Below the pieces are notes generated by a model that was not told the DNA's origin, made no database searches, and was given only the letters and a program-made list of their open reading frames with translations. Of a stretch of 64,000 bases of DNA, positions 1 to 7,827 are shown piece by piece. The first letter of the stretch is position 1. Every line of letters starts with the position of its first letter. The DNA comes from JAEUOS01 sp031423955 (GTDB lineage Bacteria > Pseudomonadota > Gammaproteobacteria > Burkholderiales > JAEUOS01): NCBI GenBank assembly GCA_031423955.1, contig JANPGJ010000547.1, positions 1-64,000 of the forward strand, in the 5' to 3' direction. The position numbers and the translations under genes are program-made.

Positions 1-1
1 T

Positions 2-1522
2 GCCAAGGTCGAGAAGGGTCCGCTGATCGCCACCGTCGCCGCAACCGGCATTCTCAATCCAGTGGTGTCGGTGTCGGTCGGCTCGCAGGTCTCGGGCCAG
101 ATCAAGGAACTGTTCGTCGATTTCAATTCCGAGGTCAAGAAAGGCCAGTTGATCGCCCGCATCGACCCCGAGCAGATCGAATACCGGATGCGCCAGGCGC
201 AGGCCGATCTCGATGCGGCGCGGGCGTCAGTCGGCACCCAGCAGGCGAATGTGGCGGTGCAGCGCGCGGAAGTGGCGCGCGCCGAAGCCAACCTGGTGGA
301 AGCCAAGCGCGACCTGGAACGCAAGAAGTCGCTGGTCGAGAAGAATTTCATCGCCGCATCCGAAGCCGAAAAGGCCGACTCCCTCTACCGGGCACAGGTC
401 GCAGGGCTTGATTCGGCCAAGGCGCAGTTGGGCGTCGCCGACGCCAACGCGCGCAATTCGCTCGCCGTGGTCAAGCAGCGCGAGGCGCAACTGGCGCAAG
501 CCAAGATCGACCTCGAGCGCACCGCGATCCGCTCGCCAGTCGACGGCATCGTCGTCAAGCGCTCGATCGAACCGGGCCAGACGGTGGCCGCCTCGCTGCA
601 GGCGCCGGAACTGTTCGTCATCGCGCAGAACCTGGCCGACATGCAGGTCGATTCGGCGATTGATGAGTCCGATGTCGGCCGGGTCCGGGTGGGCCAGGCC
701 ACCACCTTCACCGTTGATTCGTTTCCCGGCCGTACCTTCACCGGCGCGGTCAAGCAGGTGCGCAAGGCCGCGCAAACGGTCTCCAACGTGGTGACCTACA
801 CCGTGGTGATCACCGCTGCCAATCCGGACCTGACGCTGTTGCCGGGCATGACCGCCTCGGTGCGCATCACCACCGACCGGCGTGATCAGGCCCTCAAGGT
901 GGCCAATAGCGCGCTGCGCTTTCGCCCGCCAGGGGTCAACGAGGATGCGCCTGCAGCGGTCGGGGCGGGTTCCGGAGTGGCGCCGGCCGCACCAGCCGCA
1001 GCAGGCTCAGGAACTGCCCCCAGCCCCTCCGGCGGCCCGCCCGGCGGCGGTGGCGGCCGTGGCCAGATGAGTGCGCAGCGCGAGCGCTTGGTCAGTGAAC
1101 TCAAGCTCGACAGCAGCCAGCAAGCCAGTCTCGATGCGATCTTTGCCGGCATGCGCGACAAGTTCATGGCCATGCGCGACCTGCCCGAGGCGGAGCGGCC
1201 CAAAGCATCGGAACGCAACCGCGCCGAAATACGCGAAAAGATCACCGCCATCCTGCGCGAAGACCAGCGCAAACGCTATGCCGAGATCGTCGCCGAAACA
1301 GCCGGCCGGGCGCCGGCGCGTGGACGGGTGTGGATTGCCGGGCCGGATGGCAAGCCACAAGCTGTGCAGGTGCGCCTGGGCCTGACCGACGGCGCGGCGA
1401 CCGAACTGCTCGGCGGCGACCTCAAGGAAGGGCAGGAGGTGCTGGTCAGTGTGGCGGTCGCCCCCGGCAAGTCCGCAGCGCCCGCAGGCGGCGCCGCGCG
1501 CGGGCCGCGCTTGCCGTTTTGA
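2..1522 (+). CDS. MacA-like periplasmic adaptor of a tripartite efflux pump (5' end outside window)
   Basis: Membrane-fusion (HlyD/MacA) adaptor that would link the inner-membrane ABC permease encoded downstream to a TolC-like outer-membrane channel. The frame is open to the window edge, so the N-terminus is missing. Visible parts in order: first lipoyl half (GSQVSGQI, about nt 80-105); a long Ala/Gln/Glu-rich coiled-coil hairpin (nt 190-510); second lipoyl half (RSPVDGIVVKR, nt 530-560); beta-barrel (nt 640-880); a Gly/Pro/Ala-rich linker (nt 935-1065); a helical insert resembling Spy/LTXXQ proteins (nt 1069-1310); and a C-terminal beta segment. The insert is unusual for a plain MacA. It is followed 105 nt later by the ATPase start chosen here and is probably co-transcribed with ATPase and permease. 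Family assignment is firm; the exported substrate is unknown. Confidence 0.9.
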   Translation, partial: AKVEKGPLIATVAATGILNPVVSVSVGSQVSGQIKELFVDFNSEVKKGQLIARIDPEQIEYRMRQAQADLDAARASVGTQQANVAVQRAEVARAEANLVEAKRDLERKKSLVEKNFIAASEAEKADSLYRAQVAGLDSAKAQLGVADANARNSLAVVKQREAQLAQAKIDLERTAIRSPVDGIVVKRSIEPGQTVAASLQAPELFVIAQNLADMQVDSAIDESDVGRVRVGQATTFTVDSFPGRTFTGAVKQVRKAAQTVSNVVTYTVVITAANPDLTLLPGMTASVRITTDRRDQALKVANSALRFRPPGVNEDAPAAVGAGSGVAPAAPAAAGSGTAPSPSGGPPGGGGGRGQMSAQRERLVSELKLDSSQQASLDAIFAGMRDKFMAMRDLPEAERPKASERNRAEIREKITAILREDQRKRYAEIVAETAGRAPARGRVWIAGPDGKPQAVQVRLGLTDGAATELLGGDLKEGQEVLVSVAVAPGKSAAPAGGAARGPRLPF

Positions 1523-1627
1523 TCGGCGGTGACCGATGAACGCGCGCATCAGGATCTGGCCGTTACCCGACCCATCCTGTCGGCAATCCCCGCTACCGAG
1601 TGCGCTATCCGACGCGATGGTGCCGGC

Positions 1628-2347
1628 GTGACGAAATCGCTGATCGACACCCGCGACCTGGTCAAGGAGTACCGCATGGGCGACAACGTCGTGCGGGCGC
1701 TCGATGGCGTCACCCTGGCCATCGGCGAGGGTGAATTCGTGGCGGTGATGGGACCATCAGGCTCCGGCAAATCGACCTTCATGAACCTGATCGGCTGCCT
1801 CGACGGGCCGACCGCGGGCGACTACCTGCTGGCTGGCGAAAACGTCGCCAAGCTGTCCGGCGATGCGCTGTCGCGCATCCGCAACCAGCGTATCGGTTTC
1901 GTGTTCCAGCAGTTCAACCTGTTGCCGCGCACTACTGCGCAGGACAATGTCGAGTTGCCGCTTCTGTATACCGGCTTGCCGAAGGCCGAACGGCGCGCCA
2001 GGGCGACGCGGCGGCTGGCGCAAGTCGGGCTCGCCAACCGTACCGACCACCAACCGAACCAGTTGTCCGGTGGCCAGCAGCAACGGGTGGCGATCGCCCG
2101 TGCCCTGGTCAACGACCCGCTGCTGATCCTGGCCGACGAGCCTACCGGAGCATTGGATTCGAAAACCAGCATCGAGGTGATGGCCCTGTTGCAGGAGTTG
2201 AACCGTGAAGGCATCACCGTGGTGCTGGTCACCCATGAAGCCGATGTCGCGGCGTTCGCGCGCCGGGTGATTCATTTTCGCGATGGCCGCGTGGTCGAGG
2301 ACCGGGTCAATGTGGCGATCGACGCGCGTGATAGGCTGCCGGCATGA
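1628..2347 (+). CDS. MacB-type ABC transporter ATP-binding protein
   Basis: Cytoplasmic ATPase powering the adjacent MacB-like permease (LolD/MacB group). It has Walker A GPSGSGKST, signature LSGGQQQR, Walker B LLILADEPTGALD and switch VTHE, at normal spacing. I place the start at GTG 1628 because homology begins with TKSLIDTRDLVKEYRMG. An upstream in-frame GTG at 1529 would add 33 residues that do not look like an ABC protein, although it sits only 6 nt after the adaptor gene. The stop overlaps the permease ATG by 4 nt (ATGA), implying translational coupling. Canonical MacB fuses ATPase and permease; here they are separate genes. Confidence 0.92.
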   Translation: MTKSLIDTRDLVKEYRMGDNVVRALDGVTLAIGEGEFVAVMGPSGSGKSTFMNLIGCLDGPTAGDYLLAGENVAKLSGDALSRIRNQRIGFVFQQFNLLPRTTAQDNVELPLLYTGLPKAERRARATRRLAQVGLANRTDHQPNQLSGGQQQRVAIARALVNDPLLILADEPTGALDSKTSIEVMALLQELNREGITVVLVTHEADVAAFARRVIHFRDGRVVEDRVNVAIDARDRLPA

Positions 2348-3588
2348 ACCTCTGGTCGACCCTGCGCATCGCGTTGAACGCCCTGCGGGTGAACAAGCTG
2401 CGCTCCACCCTCACCATGCTGGGCATCATCATCGGCGTCGGCGCGGTGATCACCATGCTGGCGGTCGGCAATGGCGCGCAGGCACGGGTCGAAGAGCAGA
2501 TCAAGTCGCTGGGCAGCAACATCATGATCATCTTTCCCGGCTCGACCACTGCCTCGGGCGCGCGCGGCGGTGCCGGCACCACCCAGACCCTGACCGAGGA
2601 CGATTCGGCGGCGATCGTGCGCGAAGTGCCGGAAGTGCAGGTGGCGGCCGCCTCGATGCGCGGTTCCGGCCAGGCGATCTTCGGCAACAGCAACTGGTTC
2701 ACCACTTTCTACGGCATCAACAACGATTACTTCGAGGCGCGCGAATGGCCGCTGGTGACCGGCCGCGATTTCGAGGGGCCGGAACTGAGCGGCGCCGGCA
2801 AGGTGGCGGTGATCGGCCAAAGCGTGCTGACCAAGCTGTTTGGCGAGAACGCCTTGCCCGAGGAGGCGATCGGCCAGACCATTCGCGTCAAGCAGGTGCC
2901 GTTCACGGTGATTGGGGTGCTGGCGAAAAAAGGCCAGAGCATGCTCGGCAGCGATCAGGATGACGTGATTTTCGTGCCGCTCTCGACCGCGCGCAATCGC
3001 CTGTTCGGTAACCAGGCCGGCAAGCAGCGACGCATCGGCAGCATGTCGGTCAAGACCCGTGACGGCGCCTCGATGGCCGAGGCCGAAGACAAGATCCGCG
3101 CCCTGATGCGGCAACGCCACCGGCTGCAGGAAAACCAGGACGACGACTTCACCATCCGCAACCTGACCGAGATCCTGCAGGCGCAGGAAGCCTCGTCGAA
3201 GATCCTCGCCCTGCTCCTGGCCGCGGTGGCCGGGGTGTCGCTTTTGGTCGGCGGCATCGGCATCATGAACATCATGCTGGTGTCGGTGACCGAACGCACC
3301 CGCGAGATCGGCCTGCGGATGGCGGTCGGGGCGCGCGCGCGCGACATCCTCACGCAATTTCTGGTTGAAGCGGTGACCCTCGCCCTGATCGGCGGCTTGT
3401 TGGGTGTGGCGCTCGGCTTTGGCGGGTCGCTGGCGATCGGCAATTTCGCCGGCTGGCGGGTCGAGATCGACCCCAATGCGGTGGTCCTGGCGGTTGGCTT
3501 CGCGGCCGCGATCGGGATATTTTTCGGCTTCTATCCGGCGCGCAAGGCGTCCAAGCTGTTGCCGATCGAAGCGCTGCGCTACGAATAG
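2344..3588 (+). CDS. MacB-like ABC transporter permease
   Basis: Inner-membrane FtsX/MacB permease of 414 residues. An N-terminal membrane helix (STLTMLGIIIGVGAVITMLAVG) is followed by a long periplasmic MacB_PCD domain (residues about 45-280), then three C-terminal helices around the family signature ERTREIGLRMAVGAR. Start ATG 2344 overlaps the ATPase stop. Together with the two preceding genes it forms a MacAB-type export operon for small molecules, peptides or lipoprotein-like cargo; no TolC is encoded nearby. The C-terminal motif YPARKASKLLPIEALRYE is typical of the family. Confidence 0.93.
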   Translation: MNLWSTLRIALNALRVNKLRSTLTMLGIIIGVGAVITMLAVGNGAQARVEEQIKSLGSNIMIIFPGSTTASGARGGAGTTQTLTEDDSAAIVREVPEVQVAAASMRGSGQAIFGNSNWFTTFYGINNDYFEAREWPLVTGRDFEGPELSGAGKVAVIGQSVLTKLFGENALPEEAIGQTIRVKQVPFTVIGVLAKKGQSMLGSDQDDVIFVPLSTARNRLFGNQAGKQRRIGSMSVKTRDGASMAEAEDKIRALMRQRHRLQENQDDDFTIRNLTEILQAQEASSKILALLLAAVAGVSLLVGGIGIMNIMLVSVTERTREIGLRMAVGARARDILTQFLVEAVTLALIGGLLGVALGFGGSLAIGNFAGWRVEIDPNAVVLAVGFAAAIGIFFGFYPARKASKLLPIEALRYE

Positions 3589-3871
3589 GGTTGGCGGGAA
3601 TGCGGCGCTGCTTTCGTGCGCTGCGCGCGGCAATCGATTGGAGCGGCCGTCACCGCGCCGGCACCCCGTGCGAACTCACCCCTGAGCCTGCCAACAAGGG
3701 CGCCGGCAAACTTGGGCGAACGAGGTGTCACCTGCGTTCCGTGTCCGATCTCGGTGTGTACTTGTGCGACCGTCTATTTGATGGCGGATGTCGGTGCTTT
3801 TTACATGCTGGGCATCGCGCCCGTTGACCGATGGCCCAAGTCGTTGATTGTTCGCAACAAAGCTTTGTGGC

Positions 3872-3887
3872 TGGATTTATGCTTGCA
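3872..3887 (+). promoter_or_regulatory. Candidate sigma-54 (-24/-12) promoter upstream of the VPEID-CTERM gene
   Basis: TGG at 3872-3874 and TTGCA at 3883-3887 put the invariant GG and GC exactly 10 nt apart, as in sigma-54 promoters. The CAC of the -24 element is not conserved (ATT instead), so the match is partial. It lies about 100 nt upstream of the sorting substrate gene in a 397-nt gap (3589-3985) where I see no convincing gene. Exosortase/PEP-CTERM loci in other bacteria are often RpoN-controlled, which makes it plausible but unproven. Confidence 0.3.
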
Positions 3888-3985
3888 ACTCCCAAGCGGG
3901 GCCATTCTGCGCTGAGAGGCCTTGCGTTTGGGTTGGGAATTTCCATCCAGGGAACTACCCGATCAATCACCAAATGGAGGCCCGA

Positions 3986-4255
3986 ATGTTCAAGCAAGCC
4001 GTCAATCAGGTCCGTAACTGTTATCGCGTGATGCTCGTCGGAGGTGTCACGGGTGTCGCTTTGCTCGCAGCAGCGACGCAGGTCGCGGTCGCTCAGATAG
4101 TCATTCGTCCCTTGGATCCTTGCGTTCCCATCTCTAATTGCGTCGTTCCGGAAATTGACGCGTTGGCTGGCGCCAGCGCGCTGGCTCTGCTGGTCGGCGC
4201 GATCGCGTTGATTCGCGAGCGCCGCAAGCGCAGGCGCGACAAGCAGTCAGACTGA
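3986..4255 (+). CDS. VPEID-CTERM sorting-domain small protein (exosortase E substrate)
   Basis: An 89-residue protein with an N-terminal signal peptide (basic MFKQAVNQVRNCYR, hydrophobic core, likely cleavage near AVAVA-Q at residues 36-37) and a C-terminal tripartite sorting signal: motif VPEID at residues 54-58, a hydrophobic helix, then a basic tail RERRKRRRDK. This matches the VPEID-CTERM domain known to pair with exosortase E/protease fusions, one of which is encoded 132 nt downstream. GGAGG at 3976-3980 gives ideal spacing to ATG 3986; an in-frame ATG at 3974 is less likely. Between predicted signal cleavage and VPEID lie only about 17 residues, holding Cys46 and Cys52. Its function is unknown; it is presumably exported, cut near VPEID and released or anchored. 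Confidence 0.85.
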   Translation: MFKQAVNQVRNCYRVMLVGGVTGVALLAAATQVAVAQIVIRPLDPCVPISNCVVPEIDALAGASALALLVGAIALIRERRKRRRDKQSD

Positions 4256-4387
4256 TCTCGCTGCTCTGGTGCGCCGCAATCGCCTGCGCTGGCCGCAGGG
4301 ACGGGGATCACGGCTGATGGCTGCGGGCAACTCCGAGCGCGCACCAAGGGAGCGGCGGCGGCGCGGCGCGGCGCGAGCACCACGACC

Positions 4388-6016
4388 GTGACGATTGCGA
4401 CGTCGGCAGCGCGGCCGGTTCAGGCCCAGCTCCCGGTTGTGCGCTGGTTACTACTCAGTGGCCTGTTGGTGCTTGAGCTTATCGGCCTGTCGATCAGCTT
4501 CGATACGGCTGCCATGTCAACCAGCGCAGCGTGGTGGACGCGGGCGGCCGGTGACATTCCGGTGTTGCTGCGCATCGTTCTTGCATTTATCGGCGCCTTG
4601 TTGCTGCTCATGGCACCGAGATTGCGCAGCATCGCAGTCGAGGCGGCGCACCATGCGCGCAGGCGATGGATCGTCGCAGGATGCCTGCATCTGCTCGCGT
4701 TCGGCGTGTTTGCCTGGACCACCGTGCTGGTGTTCGGTGCCGACGATGCCGGCAGGAATGTGTCTCTCGGCCTGATCCTAATGTGGACGGCGCTTGGTGC
4801 AGTGAGCATGCTGGCCTGGTGCGGGGCGATGGCGCCGGCCGGCCTCTGGCTTGGCCTGCTGCGACGGGAACGCATTGTGGTCGCCATTGCAGCAGGTGCT
4901 GGCGTACTCGCATGGTTCACGGGAGTTCTGGCGCAGCAGCTATGGCGGCCGCTGGCAGCATCCACTTTCTGGTTGTCCAGGAGTCTTCTTGAACTGGCTT
5001 ATCCGGCGGTGGTCGCCGACCCGGGCAATCTGGTGCTGGGAACGCCAGGCTTCAGGGTGCGTATCGATGCCGCCTGTTCAGGGTACGAAGGGATGGCGCT
5101 GATCAGCGTTTTCCTCGCGCTTTACCTGTGGCTGTTTCGCCGCGAAGTGCGCTTTCCCCAGGGTTTTCTGCTATTCCCGATCGGAGTGCTGGCGATCTGG
5201 TTCGGCAATGCGCTGCGGGTGGCGCTATTGATCGCCATCGGCTCGTCCTACTCGCCGGCGGTGGCGCTTGGCGGCTTTCACTCGCAGGCAGGGTGGCTGG
5301 CGTTCATCGTGGTCGCGCTCGGGTTGATTGTCGTCATGCGGCGGATTCGACTGTTTTCAACCGGCATGCCGCTCACCGCAGATGACGCCGGCAATCCGCA
5401 CGCCACGGCGCTGTTGTTGCCGATGCTGGTGTTGCTCGCGGGCATCACCTTGACGTCGGCTTTTTCCGCCGGTTTTGACCGCCTGTATCCGGTGAGAATT
5501 GTGGCCACGGCGGCCGCCTTGTGGTGTTTTCGGGCGACTTACTTGCGCTGGGCCTGGCGTCCATCGTGGCATTCGGCCTGGATCGGCGGCGCGGTGTTCC
5601 TCATGTGGGTCCTGCTCGAACCGGTGGACGGCAACACCGGGCTGCGGGAAGCGGTGCAAGCATTGCCGCCATCCGAAGCCGCGATCTGGATCACGGCGCG
5701 CATCGTCGGGTCGGCCCTGGTCATCCCGCTGGCCGAGGAATTGGCGTTTCGCGGCTATCTGTTGCGCGCGCTCTCGGGCAGTGATACTGACATGCGGGTA
5801 CCACCGCGTTTCACGTGGCTGTCGCTGATCCTGACTTCGCTCGCATTCGGCATGCTGCACAGCCGATGGCTCGCCGGCCTGGTCGCCGGGCTGGCGTACG
5901 CATGGGCCTACCATCAGCGCGGACGCCTCGAAGATGCAGTGGCGGCCCACGTGGTGACCAACGCGTTGATCGTCCTCGCGGTACTGGTCGCCGGCAACTG
6001 GACGCTTTGGTCCTGA
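4388..6016 (+). CDS. xrtE: Exosortase E/CPBP protease fusion (VPEID-CTERM system)
   Basis: A 542-residue polytopic membrane protein. The N-terminal two-thirds is an exosortase: catalytic Cys230 in DAACSGYEG, Arg277 in FGNALRVALL and His298 in GGFHSQAGW form the expected Cys/Arg/His set. The C-terminal third is a CPBP (CAAX/Rce1-like) protease: EExxxR at residues 450-455 (EELAFR), His491 in FGMLHS, and His521/Asn525 in HVVTN. This fusion is the hallmark of exosortase E, which processes VPEID-CTERM proteins at the inner membrane; its only visible substrate is the gene just upstream. Start GTG 4388; the 132-nt gap (4256-4387) is GC-rich and has no in-frame stop in this frame after the substrate's TGA. 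No polysaccharide genes are adjacent. Confidence 0.93.
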   Translation: MTIATSAARPVQAQLPVVRWLLLSGLLVLELIGLSISFDTAAMSTSAAWWTRAAGDIPVLLRIVLAFIGALLLLMAPRLRSIAVEAAHHARRRWIVAGCLHLLAFGVFAWTTVLVFGADDAGRNVSLGLILMWTALGAVSMLAWCGAMAPAGLWLGLLRRERIVVAIAAGAGVLAWFTGVLAQQLWRPLAASTFWLSRSLLELAYPAVVADPGNLVLGTPGFRVRIDAACSGYEGMALISVFLALYLWLFRREVRFPQGFLLFPIGVLAIWFGNALRVALLIAIGSSYSPAVALGGFHSQAGWLAFIVVALGLIVVMRRIRLFSTGMPLTADDAGNPHATALLLPMLVLLAGITLTSAFSAGFDRLYPVRIVATAAALWCFRATYLRWAWRPSWHSAWIGGAVFLMWVLLEPVDGNTGLREAVQALPPSEAAIWITARIVGSALVIPLAEELAFRGYLLRALSGSDTDMRVPPRFTWLSLILTSLAFGMLHSRWLAGLVAGLAYAWAYHQRGRLEDAVAAHVVTNALIVLAVLVAGNWTLWS

Positions 6017-6114
6017 CATGCGGGCCTTGATCGGCGTGTTTTCAGAGCCGCGCGCACCGATGCCCGTCGCGGCCTGCGGTCACGGTGGCTGCAGTTGCTT
6101 GCGCGGGTGCGGGA

Positions 6115-6756
6115 CTACGGGCGCGCGTACCAGGGCGCGCGCTGCCCGACCAGCATTGCGAGGCGTTCGAGTTCGGCATCTTCATGATTCTCGAAGGGCG
6201 CTGTAACAATCGCGCGCCCCGCCGCCGGGTTGGCAAGAATGCGCCGCGCCGAATGCCTGGTTGAATTGACCAGTTCGCTCTCGCCGGAGGCAGCGGCCAG
6301 GTCGATGCTGCCGAAGCAGGTGCAAAAATAGGTCGACTCGGGGCGTACCTCGACATAGAACCCGGTGCCGCGGATACCCGCGGTCACCGTCGGCGCGGTG
6401 ATGTTGCGCGGTTTGGTGCTGCGGCCGAATACGCTTGCCAAGGCACCGGTGAGCATGCGTGCGCCGTCGGCGATGAATAGCGATGCGCCGCGCGTGATGG
6501 TGAGGTCGGTATTGGCGCGCACCAGAAAGGCGTCGCGACCGATGGTGAAGCCGCAGGTGCTGCCGGGCCCGGATCGCACCCGGTCGCCGGTCTGAATCAC
6601 GCCGTCCGGCGTCAGCCGGCGGCCGTTGACCAGAACGTCACCGGTCAGTTCGATCAGGTTGCCGACACCCTGGGCCAGCGCACGCTGCGGATCGAGCCAC
6701 GAGGCCGCGGTGGCGAAGGCGGCGGTGCTCAGCATGAATTCGCGACGTGTGGTCAT
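6115..6756 (-). CDS. FecR-domain protein with Tat-type signal
   Basis: A 213-residue exported protein. The N-terminus TTRREFMLSTAAFATAASW looks like a twin-arginine signal with cleavage after ALAQ. The rest is a FecR-type beta domain (NLIELTGDVLVNGRRL, VIQTGDRVRSGPGS, then TAGIRGTGFYVEV near residue 130). FecR domains usually sense or scaffold in the periplasm; here there is no neighbouring ECF sigma factor or TonB receptor, so a FecI/FecR signalling role is not supported. It converges on the exosortase E gene and diverges from uppP. A possible link to the exosortase locus is only positional. Confidence 0.82.
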   Translation of the reverse strand: MTTRREFMLSTAAFATAASWLDPQRALAQGVGNLIELTGDVLVNGRRLTPDGVIQTGDRVRSGPGSTCGFTIGRDAFLVRANTDLTITRGASLFIADGARMLTGALASVFGRSTKPRNITAPTVTAGIRGTGFYVEVRPESTYFCTCFGSIDLAAASGESELVNSTRHSARRILANPAAGRAIVTAPFENHEDAELERLAMLVGQRAPWYARP

Positions 6757-6941
6757 GTCATTTGTCCTTTGGCGTGCAACAGCGCCGAATGGTGCTGTTG
6801 CTGCCTGAAAAGTGCCGCTCGGTTGGCAATGCGTGTCGCACCGCCGTCGAGCCGATTCTACGCGGGTGCTGCTTCATCCTTGCACCTCTTGTACTGTGCC
6901 GGCTCGGCGGCGGATGCAGGATGGACGGTTAAAATTGAACA

Positions 6942-7775
6942 ATGGACATCACACTACTGATCAAGGCGGCGATTCTCGGCGCGGTTGAAGGCTTGACCGA
7001 GTTTTTGCCAATCTCGTCGACCGGGCACCTGATCCTGGCCGGCCAATTGCTCGGATTCGTCGGTGAAAAGGCCAAATTGTTCGAGATCGTGATCCAGAGC
7101 GGTGCGATTCTGGCGGTCTGCATCGAGTACCGCCAGCGCCTGTGGGGCGCGATCAAGGGCATCGGTTCTGAAGAACGTGCGCGCCGCTTCTGGATCAACC
7201 TGGCGATCGCCTTCATGCCGCTGGCGGTGCTCGGACTGGCCTTCAACAAGGTGATCAAGGCGCATCTGTTCAACGCCACCACGGTGGCTATCACCTTCAT
7301 CGTCGGCGGCCTGATCATCCTGTGGGTCGAGCGTGCGCAGCCGGTGGCGCGCGCGGTGCGGGTCGGTGAAGTCGACGACATGAGTGCGATGGATGCGTTG
7401 AAGCTCGGTCTGGCGCAGACCCTGGCGCTGTTGCCGGGCACCAGTCGTTCCGGCGCTACCATCATCGGCGGCATGTTGTTCGGGCTGTCGCGCAAGGCGG
7501 CGACCGAGTTTTCGTTCTTCCTGGCGGTGCCGACCCTGATCGCGGCATCGCTGTATTCGCTCTACAAGGAGCGTCACCTGCTGTCGATGGCCGATGCCGG
7601 CATGTGGGCGGTCGGATTCATCACCGCCTTCCTGAGTGCTTTTGTATGCGTGCGCTGGCTGATCCGGTTTGTCTCGACTCACGACTTCCGGCCCTTCGCC
7701 TGGTACCGGATCGTGTTTGGCGCGGCCGTGTTGCTGACCGCGCATTTCGGCTGGGTGTCCTGGCAGGCGGGCTAG
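6942..7775 (+). CDS. uppP: Undecaprenyl-diphosphatase
   Basis: Integral membrane phosphatase that converts undecaprenyl diphosphate to the monophosphate, recycling the lipid carrier for peptidoglycan and polysaccharide synthesis; overproduction gives bacitracin resistance. At 277 residues it has the normal length. Diagnostic motifs are EGLTEFLPISSTGHL (residues 17-31) and PGTSRSGATI (about residues 165-174), with several hydrophobic helices. Start ATG 6942 follows an AT-rich stretch without a strong ribosome-binding site. The FecR gene lies divergently upstream. Confidence 0.97.
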   Translation: MDITLLIKAAILGAVEGLTEFLPISSTGHLILAGQLLGFVGEKAKLFEIVIQSGAILAVCIEYRQRLWGAIKGIGSEERARRFWINLAIAFMPLAVLGLAFNKVIKAHLFNATTVAITFIVGGLIILWVERAQPVARAVRVGEVDDMSAMDALKLGLAQTLALLPGTSRSGATIIGGMLFGLSRKAATEFSFFLAVPTLIAASLYSLYKERHLLSMADAGMWAVGFITAFLSAFVCVRWLIRFVSTHDFRPFAWYRIVFGAAVLLTAHFGWVSWQAG

Positions 7776-7782
7776 AAGAACT

Positions 7783-7820
7783 GCGCGCGCCGCAAGGCGC
7801 GCGCGGCGCGACGTCGCGCC
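7783..7820. terminator. Two adjacent perfect hairpins between convergent uppP and LprI-like genes
   Basis: First hairpin: 9-bp stem GCGCGCGCC (7783-7791) with GGCGCGCGC (7796-7804) closing a GCAA tetraloop. Second: the 16-nt perfect palindrome GGCGCGACGTCGCGCC (7805-7820). They fill the gap between the stops of two convergent genes, so a bidirectional transcription stop or mRNA 3'-end protection is the simplest reading. No T-run follows, so it is not a classic intrinsic terminator. Confidence 0.45.
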
Positions 7821-7827
7821 AGAAAGC

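Noticed and set aside
2272..3633. 453-codon open frame on the minus strand opposite the permease gene
   Set aside because: Composition is rich in His, Arg, Asp and Gln, as expected from the reverse reading of a GC-rich gene; the plus-strand permease has clear family motifs.
3591..3915. Small plus-strand frames between the MacB-like permease and the VPEID-CTERM gene
   Set aside because: No ribosome-binding sites, no recognisable motifs, and mutually overlapping frames; treated as intergenic.
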